From Butyricimonas paravirosa (lineage in GTDB: Bacteria; Bacteroidota; Bacteroidia; Bacteroidales; Marinifilaceae), in assembly GCF_032878955.1 (NCBI RefSeq), contig NZ_CP043839.1:3844001-3908000 (forward strand): a stretch of 64,000 nt of DNA, in the 5' to 3' direction. The notes under the pieces were generated by a model. It was not told the origin of the DNA and did not search any database. It saw only the letters and a list, made by a program, of their open reading frames with translations. A program made the translations under genes and the position numbers. This document shows, one piece after another, positions 16,366 to 25,352 of the stretch (positions are counted from its first letter, which is position 1; every line of letters starts with the position of its first letter).

Positions 16366-17121
16366 ATGGAAAAAGGTTTGTTTCACGATTTGTACAAGCG
16401 ATTGAATATGCTTGACGTCCGGGCCTATTCCCCGGATCAATTGTCGGGCTTGTTACATGGCTACTTGACGGTGTATTCCATGGTACGGGTGTACCCGTGG
16501 TTGGAGGAAGATTTCGGGCATCCGGGAGGGATTCACGAACAGGCAAAAGAGATCGCCCGGTTGTATTCGGGGCAATTGAGGAACGAGGACGTTCCCGTGG
16601 ATAAGCGAGCGGGATATGCGGCGGACTTGATGGATGTCTATCAAGTATATTCAGACTTGGGTTATCTGAAAAATGGAGTGGATGTGGCTTACGAGATTCT
16701 TTCAGCTCGGGAGAATGGTAAGATCATGTTACCTTGCCGTACACCTAATGTTTGTCGATTGCTGTGTAATTGCTACTATTTTGCCGGAGATGAGGAGTGT
16801 GGTGAACTAGCCGGGAGGCTAGTGATGGAGGCTTTGGGATATATTCGAGGTGGCGATCGTGGTGTGTTATTGACTTGGTGGGATGCCATTTGCTTGTACG
16901 ATGACGTGATCGGAACCATGGAATTACCCAAGGAAGAACAGGAGCGATTGAATGAAGAACGAGCTCGTTTACTGGGCAGTGTAGAGCGGGAGGAAAATGA
17001 GAGAATCGAATGCTTCCGACAGATGGGACAGGATGCAGATATGGGGCTGGTGGCGGAGGTCTTTTATATTTTGGCGAAACGGGAGTTTGAAATGTGCAAC
17101 GGATTGCACGGGAAGAAGTGA
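16366..17121 (+). CDS. Unknown protein in the UpxZ position
   Basis: 251 aa, soluble, mostly helical, with no signal peptide and no motif I recognise. It is rich in Glu, Tyr and Cys (for example NVCRLLCNCYYFAGDEECGELAGRL near 125-150) and has repeated short helices that could be degenerate TPR-like units. It starts 10 bp after upxY, where B. fragilis capsule loci encode UpxZ, an inhibitor of non-cognate UpxY proteins. UpxZ is shorter (about 160 aa) and I see no clear sequence match, so a UpxZ-like role is only positional inference. Confidence 0.75.
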   Translation: MEKGLFHDLYKRLNMLDVRAYSPDQLSGLLHGYLTVYSMVRVYPWLEEDFGHPGGIHEQAKEIARLYSGQLRNEDVPVDKRAGYAADLMDVYQVYSDLGYLKNGVDVAYEILSARENGKIMLPCRTPNVCRLLCNCYYFAGDEECGELAGRLVMEALGYIRGGDRGVLLTWWDAICLYDDVIGTMELPKEEQERLNEERARLLGSVEREENERIECFRQMGQDADMGLVAEVFYILAKREFEMCNGLHGKK

Positions 17122-17397
17122 ATCATTTTCACAAAAATGATAGCAGAATTGGTAAAATGAAGAATGATACGTATCACCTACCTTACTGATTGTGTAGGAC
17201 ATGATATGTGTTACGTAATAGATTCTACTAAACTTTAAAAAGGACTCTGTTGAGCCTTCACTTCAGTTCGAGGAAGGGATTGAGAAGACCGTGAAATGAT
17301 ATTTGGTGAATCGAAGTGGATGAATAATATCGCTGGTAGGAAGTATGTGAGGTATTAATTATATAAGGTTGATAGATAGGAAATACTAAGGTATTTA

Positions 17398-18849
17398 ATG
17401 GCGGAAGCGTTAAAAAATAAAGCTATAAAAGGTGTCGGGTGGAGTTTTGCTGACAGCATATTGGGGCAGGGCATGATCTTTCTTGTGGGATTGGTTCTTG
17501 CAAGATTACTTACCCCGGAAGATTATGGGTTGCTGGCATATCTTACGATTTTGATATCGGTATCGAATAGTTTAGTCGATAGTGGTTTCTCGAATGCTCT
17601 TATAAGGAAAAAGAATGCAGAAGATATAGACTATAATACGACATTCATCACAAATTTATGTGTCAGTATTGTGGTAGTCGTATTATTATATTTTACAGCT
17701 CCTGGCATATCGCTTTTTTTCGAACGCATGGAACTTATTTCTCTGATTAGGGTGATGAGTACTGTGTTGATTATCAATTCTTTTTCCTTAATACAGAAAA
17801 CAAGACTGACAAAAAATGTAGATTTTAAGACCCAAACCAAAGCATCCTTGATATCTTCTATGGTTAGTGGATTAATAGGTATCGGAATGGCTTTATATGG
17901 TTTTGGAGTATGGTGCCTAGTAGGGCAACAACTCTCCCGCCAATTTCTAGATACTTTATTTTTGTGGATTTTTACAAAGTGGTATCCTAAGATTCAGTTT
18001 TCCATGAAGTCATTCAAGGAGTTATTCGGATTCGGATGGAAATTGTTGGTATCAGGGCTTATAAATACTATTTGGAATGAGACATATCAATTGGTTATTG
18101 GAAAATGTTATACTCCAGCCACTTTAGGACAATATACTCGTGCCCATCAGTTTTCTTCCATATCCTCTAGTAATTTGACTTCAATAGTACAAAGGGTTAG
18201 TTATCCTATATTAAGTGAACTTCAGGATGATAGGGAGAGGTTAAAAGCAGGTTATAAAAGAGTGATTAAAGTTACTATGCTTGTAGCATTTGTTTTAATG
18301 CTGGGATTAGCAGCTATTGCGGAGCCGATGATCGTAAGCCTTATCGGAGAACAATGGCTTCCTGCAGTTCCGATGTTGCAAATTGTTTGTTTTAGTATGA
18401 TGCTCTATCCATTGCATGCTATAAATTTGAATATGTTACAAGTACAGGGAAGAAGTGATTTATTCTTGAAACTTGAAATTATTAAAAAAATTGTAGCAGT
18501 AGGACCTCTTTTGTTAGGAATCTTTGTCGGTATATATTGGATGCTCATAGGTAGTGTGATGACAGGATTTTTTGCATATTATCTGAATGCCAGGTATTCA
18601 GGTCCGTTTTTAAAATACAGTATAACAGAACAGATAAAAGATATTCTTCCGAGTTTCGGGGTGGCTCTGACTATGGCTTTGGTCGTTTATGTCATTTCTT
18701 ACATCAATATATCTGCTATGTGGTTATTATTGATTCAAATAACAGTAGGAGCATTGATAACATTCGTTTTATGTGAATTATTCAAACTTGAAGAATATGT
18801 GGAAATAAAAAGTATTGCATTATCAATGCTGTCTAAATTAAGAAAATAA
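17398..18849 (+). CDS. wzx: Wzx-type lipopolysaccharide/capsule flippase
   Basis: Moves undecaprenyl-linked repeat units across the inner membrane. 483 aa, about 12-14 hydrophobic helices, polysaccharide-transporter (PST/MATE-like) fold. The N-terminus KGVGWSFADSILGQGMIFLV and LARLLTPEDYGLLAYLTI is typical of the WzxC/TuaB branch, with GRCYTPATLGQYTRA-like text at about residues 236-250 (GKCYTPATLGQYTRAHQFSS). Lies 276 bp after the unknown gene and overlaps the next aminotransferase start by one base. Confidence 0.9.
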   Translation: MAEALKNKAIKGVGWSFADSILGQGMIFLVGLVLARLLTPEDYGLLAYLTILISVSNSLVDSGFSNALIRKKNAEDIDYNTTFITNLCVSIVVVVLLYFTAPGISLFFERMELISLIRVMSTVLIINSFSLIQKTRLTKNVDFKTQTKASLISSMVSGLIGIGMALYGFGVWCLVGQQLSRQFLDTLFLWIFTKWYPKIQFSMKSFKELFGFGWKLLVSGLINTIWNETYQLVIGKCYTPATLGQYTRAHQFSSISSSNLTSIVQRVSYPILSELQDDRERLKAGYKRVIKVTMLVAFVLMLGLAAIAEPMIVSLIGEQWLPAVPMLQIVCFSMMLYPLHAINLNMLQVQGRSDLFLKLEIIKKIVAVGPLLLGIFVGIYWMLIGSVMTGFFAYYLNARYSGPFLKYSITEQIKDILPSFGVALTMALVVYVISYINISAMWLLLIQITVGALITFVLCELFKLEEYVEIKSIALSMLSKLRK

Positions 18850-19958
18850 TGGAGAATCATCAAATTACAGTTACTTCGCCTTTACTTCCGGATTTGAATG
18901 AATTCAACGAGAGGTTGAAGGATATTTGGGATAGTAAATGGGTTACGAATAATGGCAAGTATCATAGGCAACTTGAAAAAGAGTTGGCGGATTATTTAAA
19001 AGTACCATATGTGTGTTTATTTACCAATGGAACTTTGCCATTAATTACAGCCTTACAGGCAATGCGTATTACAGGAGAAGTGATTACTACTCCTTATAGT
19101 TTCGTGGCAACTACACATTCACTGTGGTGGAATGGGATAAAGCCTGTATTTGTGGATATAGATCCGAATAACTGCGGCTTGGATCCGGAAAAGATTGAAG
19201 CCGCAATTACCCCTAAGACAACTGCTATTATGCCGGTTCACTGCTATGGCAAGCCATGTGATATGGATGGAATTCAAAATGTGGCTGATAAATATGGGTT
19301 AAAAGTTATTTATGATGCTGCACATGCTTTTGGAGTGGAGGTTGACGGAAAGTCTGTTTTGGAATATGGAGATATGAGCACCCTCAGTTTTCATGCTACC
19401 AAAGTATATAATACCCTTGAAGGAGGAGCTTTGGTTGTGAAAGATGAGAAGATGAAACAGAGGATAGACTATCTTAAAAATTTCGGTTTTGCTGGAGAAA
19501 CGGAAGTAATCGCACCTGGTATTAATGGTAAACTCGATGAAGTTCGGGCTGCGTATGGGATACTAAATCTTAGACAAGTGGATATGGCTATTGCGGCACG
19601 TTGTCAAGTGGCTATTAGGTATCGGGAGACGTTAAGAAATGTTGATGGTGTTTCTTTTTTTGATGATATTCCCGGTATCAGACACAATTATTCATATTTC
19701 CCGATTTTCATAGATGCGAAAAAATATGGAATGTCTCGTGATGAATTGTATTTCAAGATGAGAGAGCAAAATGTATTAGGACGAAGATATTTTTATCCGT
19801 TAATTAGTACATTCTCGACATATCGTGGATTAGAAAGTTCAAAGTGGGAAAATCTTCCTGTGGCACAAAGAATTGCAGAACAGGTTATTTGTTTACCTAT
19901 GCACCATGGATTGTCGGAAGAAGATATTGCCAAAGTCATAAGTTGTATTGTGAAATGA
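18849..19958 (+). CDS. DegT/DnrJ/EryC1-family sugar aminotransferase
   Basis: PLP-dependent enzyme expected to aminate a keto-sugar nucleotide for the polysaccharide. 369 aa, full length. Conserved features: FTNGTLPLITALQAM, TPYSFVATTHSLWW, the aspartate of YDAAHAFG (D156) and the Schiff-base lysine K185 in LSFHATKVYNTLEGG. Its stop overlaps the start of the ATP-grasp gene (ATGA at 19955-19958), so the two are translationally coupled. The precise sugar is not readable. Confidence 0.88.
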   Translation: MENHQITVTSPLLPDLNEFNERLKDIWDSKWVTNNGKYHRQLEKELADYLKVPYVCLFTNGTLPLITALQAMRITGEVITTPYSFVATTHSLWWNGIKPVFVDIDPNNCGLDPEKIEAAITPKTTAIMPVHCYGKPCDMDGIQNVADKYGLKVIYDAAHAFGVEVDGKSVLEYGDMSTLSFHATKVYNTLEGGALVVKDEKMKQRIDYLKNFGFAGETEVIAPGINGKLDEVRAAYGILNLRQVDMAIAARCQVAIRYRETLRNVDGVSFFDDIPGIRHNYSYFPIFIDAKKYGMSRDELYFKMREQNVLGRRYFYPLISTFSTYRGLESSKWENLPVAQRIAEQVICLPMHHGLSEEDIAKVISCIVK

Positions 19959-21181
19959 ATCAGGAATCCAAGCAAAAGAAATTATTATTGTTGGGAGGTT
20001 CGCCCCAACAGCTAATTGCTATACAAAAGGCGAAAGAATTAGGTTTTTATACTGTCCTTTGCGACTATTTACCTGATAATCCAGGTCAATATATAGCAGA
20101 TAAATTTTATCAAGTATCAACAACAGATGTAAATGCTGTCTATGAAGTTGCCAAAAAGGAGGCTGTTGACGGAATACTGCCGTATTGTTCTGATCCAGCT
20201 GCACTTCCTGCTTCTATAGTGTGTAGTCTCCTTAATCTTCCTTCAAACCCGTTCAAGTCTGTCGAAATCCTTGGTCTGAAATATAAATTTAGAGAATTTC
20301 TTAAAAATAATGGATTTGTCTGTCCGAATTTTTTTATTTTTAATTCAGACGACTCTATTAAATTGATAATAGAAAAGACAAAAAATTTAAAGTATCCATA
20401 TTTAATAAAGCCTACAGATAGTTCAGGATCCAAAGGCATCAGTATAATACATGATGAAAGTCAGTTGAAAACTGCAATCGTTAAAGGTGGGAATTTTTCA
20501 AGAAATGGAATTTTTGTTTGTGAAGAATATATAAAAAGAGGTTATCCGTATATCATAGAGGTGGAGTTGTATGTTGAACATGGTAAAATTGAAATGATTG
20601 CATATACGATAAGTCTTCGTAATAAAAGTAATGAAGGATTATTACCTCTTGGTTATTTGTGGTCAAGTGAATTGCCTGACGGATATAAAGAAAAAATCAA
20701 AAATGAACTTCAACGGATAATTGACATTTTGGATATTAAGGCAGGAGAGATGAATTCTGAGCTTATAATCAACGAAGACAATGAAGTTCAGTTTATTGAA
20801 ATAGGTCCTAGGGCTGGGGGTAATATGATTCCTATAGTTTTATCTGATGCGTTTAAGTTTGATTTGGTAAGGGCACAGATCAATACAGCATTGGGCATTC
20901 CTTCTGGAATTAAGGAAATAAACAAAGAGATGGACGGTAAATATTGTTTGTATGTCTTGCATTCTCTTCAAAGTGGACGATTTGTGGATATCAATATAGA
21001 TGACAAAATAAAGCCGTTTGTTTATCGTGTGAATTACTATATAGAAAAAGGAGAACAGATAGAGGCATACGATAATGCGTGGAATGCCATTGGCATGATG
21101 TTTCTTCACTTTCCTGACACGAAAACAGCAGAAGCCTACTATTTGAGGCTAGATGAACTCATTAAAATTGTAGTGGAATAA
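19955..21181 (+). CDS. ATP-grasp domain ligase
   Basis: 408 aa from ATG 19955; a longer frame to 19844 overlaps the aminotransferase and is not homologous. N-terminal Rossmann-like preATP-grasp domain (KLLLLGGSPQQLIAIQKAKELG), then the ATP-grasp fold: KYKFREFLKNNGF, YPYLIKPTDSSGSKGI with the phosphate-binding lysine, and the metal-binding EMNSELIINEDNEVQFIEIGPRAGGN stretch. ATP-grasp ligases form amide or carboxylate-amine bonds; beside a sugar aminotransferase it may attach an amino acid or other acid to the new amine. That role is inference. Confidence 0.82.
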   Translation: MNQESKQKKLLLLGGSPQQLIAIQKAKELGFYTVLCDYLPDNPGQYIADKFYQVSTTDVNAVYEVAKKEAVDGILPYCSDPAALPASIVCSLLNLPSNPFKSVEILGLKYKFREFLKNNGFVCPNFFIFNSDDSIKLIIEKTKNLKYPYLIKPTDSSGSKGISIIHDESQLKTAIVKGGNFSRNGIFVCEEYIKRGYPYIIEVELYVEHGKIEMIAYTISLRNKSNEGLLPLGYLWSSELPDGYKEKIKNELQRIIDILDIKAGEMNSELIINEDNEVQFIEIGPRAGGNMIPIVLSDAFKFDLVRAQINTALGIPSGIKEINKEMDGKYCLYVLHSLQSGRFVDINIDDKIKPFVYRVNYYIEKGEQIEAYDNAWNAIGMMFLHFPDTKTAEAYYLRLDELIKIVVE

Positions 21182-21622
21182 TAAAAAACTTGGAAGTATA
21201 TTATCGCCAAGCAAAAAGAGGTAGGAATAGCTTACAGTTGTATACAAAAAGTATTGTGACAGATTCTTCTTGTATTATTGTAAGTATAAAGATAATATGC
21301 TTGAAGTTTGTTACGGAAAAAAAGTTGATGGTATAATATCTTTCTTATTGGAATTTGCTCTTCCAACAATTATACGTATAGTATAAAAAATTGAACGAAT
21401 ATGTAATACAAGAAATATTCAAGAATGCAGGTATAAGAATCCTTAGTATCATTTTGTTTCCAGTATTGAAGATTTTAATGACAAGGAAATATTTTTTCCT
21501 TGTATAGCAATAATTATATATAACAAAGAAGATTCGTGTGTTGTTGCGGTGAGTGTTTTTCCTTTTTAAGGGTGGTAGGTATTGTAGTTTGATTCGGAAG
21601 AAGAGTTGCAATTGGTATTAGT
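21182..21622. other. AT-rich gap without an intact gene
   Basis: 440 bp, strongly AT-rich, stops in every frame. Only fragments are open (for example 21298-21387, 29 codons). No terminator or repeat family is evident. It may be the remains of a lost capsule gene; I could not identify which. Confidence 0.5.
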
Positions 21623-22615
21623 TTGACAGAAGAATTATTTGAAAGTTATTGTAAAATGATAGACAAGGCTATAGGAGGATATTTCGGGTTGGAATTGTGG
21701 AATGGAGAGCATTATCACAAGGATGCGATAAAGTTGAATACGGCCCGCAATTGTTTCGAGTACATACTTAGAACTAGGCATTATCGGAAGGTTTATATTC
21801 CTTATTACACTTGCGAAGTGATGTTACAACCGTTACAGAAATGTGGGATTGAATGGGAATTTTATCATATAGATAAGTGTTTTGAACCGGTAGGACACTA
21901 TCACTTAAAAGCAGATGAGGCTTTTTTATATACGAACTATTGGGGTTTGAAACAGAAATGTGTGGAGCGCTTGGCTACCGAGTACGATTTGCACTTGATT
22001 GTTGATAATGCTCAAGCATTTTATTCGCCAAGAATTGAAGGTATAGACACGTTTTATTCGTGTCGTAAATTCTTTGGGGTGGCAGATGGTGCTTATTTAT
22101 ATACCGATAGTCTGCTTAATGACGAATTTGAACAAGATCGTTCATTTACTCGTATGCAACATTTGTTACAACGCATTGATGATGGTGCGTCTGCAGGTTA
22201 TGCAGTTTTTCGAGCAAATGACGATGCATTGACTAATCAGCCTATCAGAAAGATGTCAAATCTCACAGATAGCTTGATGAGTAGTATAAATTATGAGGTT
22301 GTGAAGCGTCAGCGTAGAGCAAATTTTGAGTACCTGCATAAAATATTGGGTAGTAATAATGGACTTTATATTCCGGAGATAGATAATATAGTTTGCCCGA
22401 TGATTTATCCCTATTTGACTTCCGATGCCGGTTTAAAGAAACGACTCATTGAAAACAAAATTTTTGTAGCAACTTACTGGCCCAATGTATTTGAATCGTG
22501 TGAATTAGAGCAACTCGAATATCATTTTGCAGATAGAATTATAGCAATGCCAATAGATCAGAGATATGGAATAGAAGATATGCATCGTATAGTAAAAATT
22601 ATAAATATTAAATGA
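21623..22615 (+). CDS. DegT-like PLP-fold protein of a capsule locus
   Basis: 330 aa if read from TTG 21623; ATG 21656 (MIDKAIGGYF) is a good alternative and leaves 319 aa. It resembles divergent type-I PLP enzymes in Bacteroidota polysaccharide loci: GGYFGLELWNGEHYHKDAIK at the start, AFLYTNYWGLKQKC, IVDNAQAFYS with the PLP aspartate and SCRKFFGVADGAYLY with a candidate Schiff-base lysine. Substrate unknown. The TGA overlaps the next start (ATGA at 22612-22615). Confidence 0.72.
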   Translation: MTEELFESYCKMIDKAIGGYFGLELWNGEHYHKDAIKLNTARNCFEYILRTRHYRKVYIPYYTCEVMLQPLQKCGIEWEFYHIDKCFEPVGHYHLKADEAFLYTNYWGLKQKCVERLATEYDLHLIVDNAQAFYSPRIEGIDTFYSCRKFFGVADGAYLYTDSLLNDEFEQDRSFTRMQHLLQRIDDGASAGYAVFRANDDALTNQPIRKMSNLTDSLMSSINYEVVKRQRRANFEYLHKILGSNNGLYIPEIDNIVCPMIYPYLTSDAGLKKRLIENKIFVATYWPNVFESCELEQLEYHFADRIIAMPIDQRYGIEDMHRIVKIINIK

Positions 22616-23229
22616 AAGACTTAATAATAATAGGGGCAGGTGGTTTTGGAAAAGAAGCTCTTGTAATAGCTCAAGAAATGAACAAAAACAATCCGCAATG
22701 GAATATACTTGGTTTTTTAGACGATACAAAGCCTATTAATACTGAAATATTTAGAGGTTTTAGAACGATAGGTACGATAAAAGATTGGGAACCATCTAAT
22801 AATCAATATTTTTCAATCGGAATTTCCAATCCACAAGCAAAAGAAACAATATACAATTTATTTAAAAATAAAGGAGCTCAATTTGCAACACTAGTATTAC
22901 CCACTGCGTTTATTCCTACTGAAACAATTTTAGGAGAATGTTGTTTAATTGGGCACGCTTGGTTTGGAGTAGATGTGATTTTAGGTAATTGCGTCACCGT
23001 AATGTCTTCAATGATTGGTGAAGCAACCATTGGAGATTTTGCTACAACAACAGGCTTTTCAAATATAGCAGGTGCAATACTTGGGAAACGTGTATTTGTT
23101 GGTAGTCAAGCTGTGATTCTAAATGGAAAAACAATAGGTGATGATGCTAAAATTGGAGCTGGTAGTATTGTAATTAGAAATGTAAAACCAGGTACGACTG
23201 TATTTGGTAATCCTGCGAAAGAGATTTGA
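22612..23229 (+). CDS. NeuD/PglD-family sugar O/N-acyltransferase
   Basis: 205 aa. N-terminal Rossmann-like nucleotide-sugar binding part (LIIIGAGGFGKEALVIAQEM) and a C-terminal left-handed beta-helix of hexapeptide repeats (ILGNCVTVMSSMIGEATIGDFATTTG... ILGKRVFVGSQAVILNGKTIGDDAKIGAGS). Members acetylate amino or hydroxyl groups on nucleotide sugars or repeat units using acetyl-CoA. Coupled to the upstream PLP-fold gene by a 4-bp overlap, so it may modify the amine that enzyme creates. Confidence 0.86.
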   Translation: MKDLIIIGAGGFGKEALVIAQEMNKNNPQWNILGFLDDTKPINTEIFRGFRTIGTIKDWEPSNNQYFSIGISNPQAKETIYNLFKNKGAQFATLVLPTAFIPTETILGECCLIGHAWFGVDVILGNCVTVMSSMIGEATIGDFATTTGFSNIAGAILGKRVFVGSQAVILNGKTIGDDAKIGAGSIVIRNVKPGTTVFGNPAKEI

Positions 23230-23331
23230 ATATTAACATGACAATGGGACTATACGATTCTATTACCAACTTTTTCGTACGTATAAACTTACATATGAAT
23301 ACTAACTATTTATCATATATGAAGTTATAAG

Positions 23332-24276
23332 ATGAATATGTTGAGCCAACCTTTAGTGTCAGTCGTCTGTACAACATATAATCATGAATTATATATTCGG
23401 GAATGTTTGGATGGATTTGTAATGCAACGAACAAATTTTCCAATAGAGATTATTGTACATGATGATGCTTCTACAGACTCTACCGCTGCTATTGTAAAAG
23501 AGTATGAGAAAAAACATCCCCATTTATTCAATAATATCTATCGAACAGAAAATTGGTATTCGCAAGGCAAAGATATTTTGGGGTATTTGTTTACACAAAA
23601 AGCAAGAGGGAAATATATCGCTTTATGTGAGGGGGATGATTATTGGACGGATCCATTGAAGTTACAGAAACAGGTGTTTTTTTTGGAGGTAAATGTAGAC
23701 TATGCATTAGTTTATACTGGGGTACAAAAAGTAAATAGTAACTCTGAACCTATGGTGCGTAACATGTTGAAGAGTGTTTCTGGAAATATTACGAAATATT
23801 TTTTTACACAGGGAAATCCTGTTGTAACGGCCACGGTTTGTTTTCGTAGTAAATATTTGTTGGGATACGGAGAGGAGATAAAGAAAATCCCGTTTGGCTT
23901 AAAAATGGGAGATTTACCATTATGGATTTATATTAGTTTACATGGAAAATTTAAATATATAGAAGATAAAACAACTTCTTATCGGATTTTGAGTGAATCT
24001 GCAAGCCATTCAAAAAGTAAGGAACGAGTAACTTCATTTATTGCTAATACAAGAGATATTTTGTTGTATTTTAATAATCAATATGAGATAGGAATACCTG
24101 AAAGTGTTATTTGTAAAAAGTATTATGGAACATTAATTAGGAATATGGCATCTTTTGGTAGGAAAGATTTTATATTATCTTATTTTGATGGAGTAAAGTA
24201 TTATCCAAGTTTATTGTTAAATTGGAAGTTGTTGCTACTTTTCTTTATAAGGATTATTCTAGGAAAAAAATGTTAG
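23332..24276 (+). CDS. Family 2 glycosyltransferase
   Basis: 314 aa, GT-A fold. PLVSVVCTTYNHELYIRECLDG opens the domain; IIVHDDASTDSTAAIV and ALCEGDDYWTDPLKLQKQ give the nucleotide-sugar and metal-binding acidic motifs (the second is the DxD-like site). The C-terminus is hydrophobic (WKLLLLFFIRIILG), suggesting membrane association. Acceptor and donor are not predictable. Low G+C like its neighbours. Confidence 0.88.
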   Translation: MNMLSQPLVSVVCTTYNHELYIRECLDGFVMQRTNFPIEIIVHDDASTDSTAAIVKEYEKKHPHLFNNIYRTENWYSQGKDILGYLFTQKARGKYIALCEGDDYWTDPLKLQKQVFFLEVNVDYALVYTGVQKVNSNSEPMVRNMLKSVSGNITKYFFTQGNPVVTATVCFRSKYLLGYGEEIKKIPFGLKMGDLPLWIYISLHGKFKYIEDKTTSYRILSESASHSKSKERVTSFIANTRDILLYFNNQYEIGIPESVICKKYYGTLIRNMASFGRKDFILSYFDGVKYYPSLLLNWKLLLLFFIRIILGKKC

Positions 24277-24293
24277 GTTAGTTCTGAAATAGC

Positions 24294-25310
24294 ATGATTA
24301 TTTATTGGGTAATTGCTTTATTTTTAATAATACTATCTTTTTTCAAAAATAAAAGGTTTTTGATGTTAAGTTTCTTTATATTGTTATTTGTTGCGGGATT
24401 ACGCTCAATAGAAATAGGAACAGATACGTCAAATTATGCAATGTTTTTTCTTGCCGGAGAAGATATGACATCGTACTACAAAGCTTTTGAGTATGGGTGG
24501 ACATATTTGAATTTATTTGTTTATAAATTAGGGCTAGATTATCAATGGATTATATTTCTTTCTTCTTGTTTCTTTCTTCTTCCTTTATACGGAGGAATCT
24601 ATAAACAAAGTAAGAAACCTTTATTTTCTGTTTGTTTGAGTTATCTTCTGTTTTATTATTGTTATTCATTTAATATCACGAGACAGATGATAGCGGTTGC
24701 AATTGTCCTTTATGGATATCAATATATAATTCAACGTAATATTTTGAAATATTCTTTAACTATATTATTGGCATTTTGTTTTCATTCATCTGTGTTTATC
24801 GCATTACCTATTTATTATATTAATAAAATAAAATTGTCGCCAGTTATTGCTTGCAGCCTTCTTGTTTCGACATTTTTATTGGGTTCTACGAATATAAAAT
24901 TTCTTTTGTTATTTTTATCTAGTATTGTTGGAAATTATGAGGAATATATTCATGCTCTTGTTTCAAATGGTGAAACGGTTTTTTCCGCATCAAGGATGCT
25001 ATTGAATGTGTTTTTTGCATTTATTATATGTGTGGCAGATCGAAATAATATTTATCTTAAAATTATTTTTGTTGGAATAATGATGATGAATCTTCTTGCA
25101 ATTCAACCTGCTATTGCGAGAATTTCATATTATTTTGTTGCTGCTCAAGTTATATTTTATCCCAACATGGACTTGAAATATTTGAAAAAATATAGACCAC
25201 TTATAAAATTGAGTGTTTATTTATACGCATTGGCCGTTTTTTCTAGTTTATTATTGAATAATGTTGGAGAGATTGTTCCATATACATTCTTTTTTGAAAA
25301 TGTTTTTTGA
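24294..25310 (+). CDS. wzy: EpsG-family polysaccharide polymerase (Wzy role)
   Basis: 338 aa with about ten transmembrane helices. The segment VAGLRSIEIGTDTSNYAMFF (about residues 34-53) is the signature of the EpsG family, which supplies Wzy polymerases in many Bacteroidota and Firmicutes loci. A periplasmic loop with QPAIARISYYF lies near the end. It is the only polymerase candidate in the locus, which fits a Wzx/Wzy-dependent pathway. Very AT-rich. Confidence 0.85.
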   Translation: MIIYWVIALFLIILSFFKNKRFLMLSFFILLFVAGLRSIEIGTDTSNYAMFFLAGEDMTSYYKAFEYGWTYLNLFVYKLGLDYQWIIFLSSCFFLLPLYGGIYKQSKKPLFSVCLSYLLFYYCYSFNITRQMIAVAIVLYGYQYIIQRNILKYSLTILLAFCFHSSVFIALPIYYINKIKLSPVIACSLLVSTFLLGSTNIKFLLLFLSSIVGNYEEYIHALVSNGETVFSASRMLLNVFFAFIICVADRNNIYLKIIFVGIMMMNLLAIQPAIARISYYFVAAQVIFYPNMDLKYLKKYRPLIKLSVYLYALAVFSSLLLNNVGEIVPYTFFFENVF

Positions 25311-25352
25311 TAATCACGTTCTTGGCAAAGAATATAAATAGATTATTATTTT

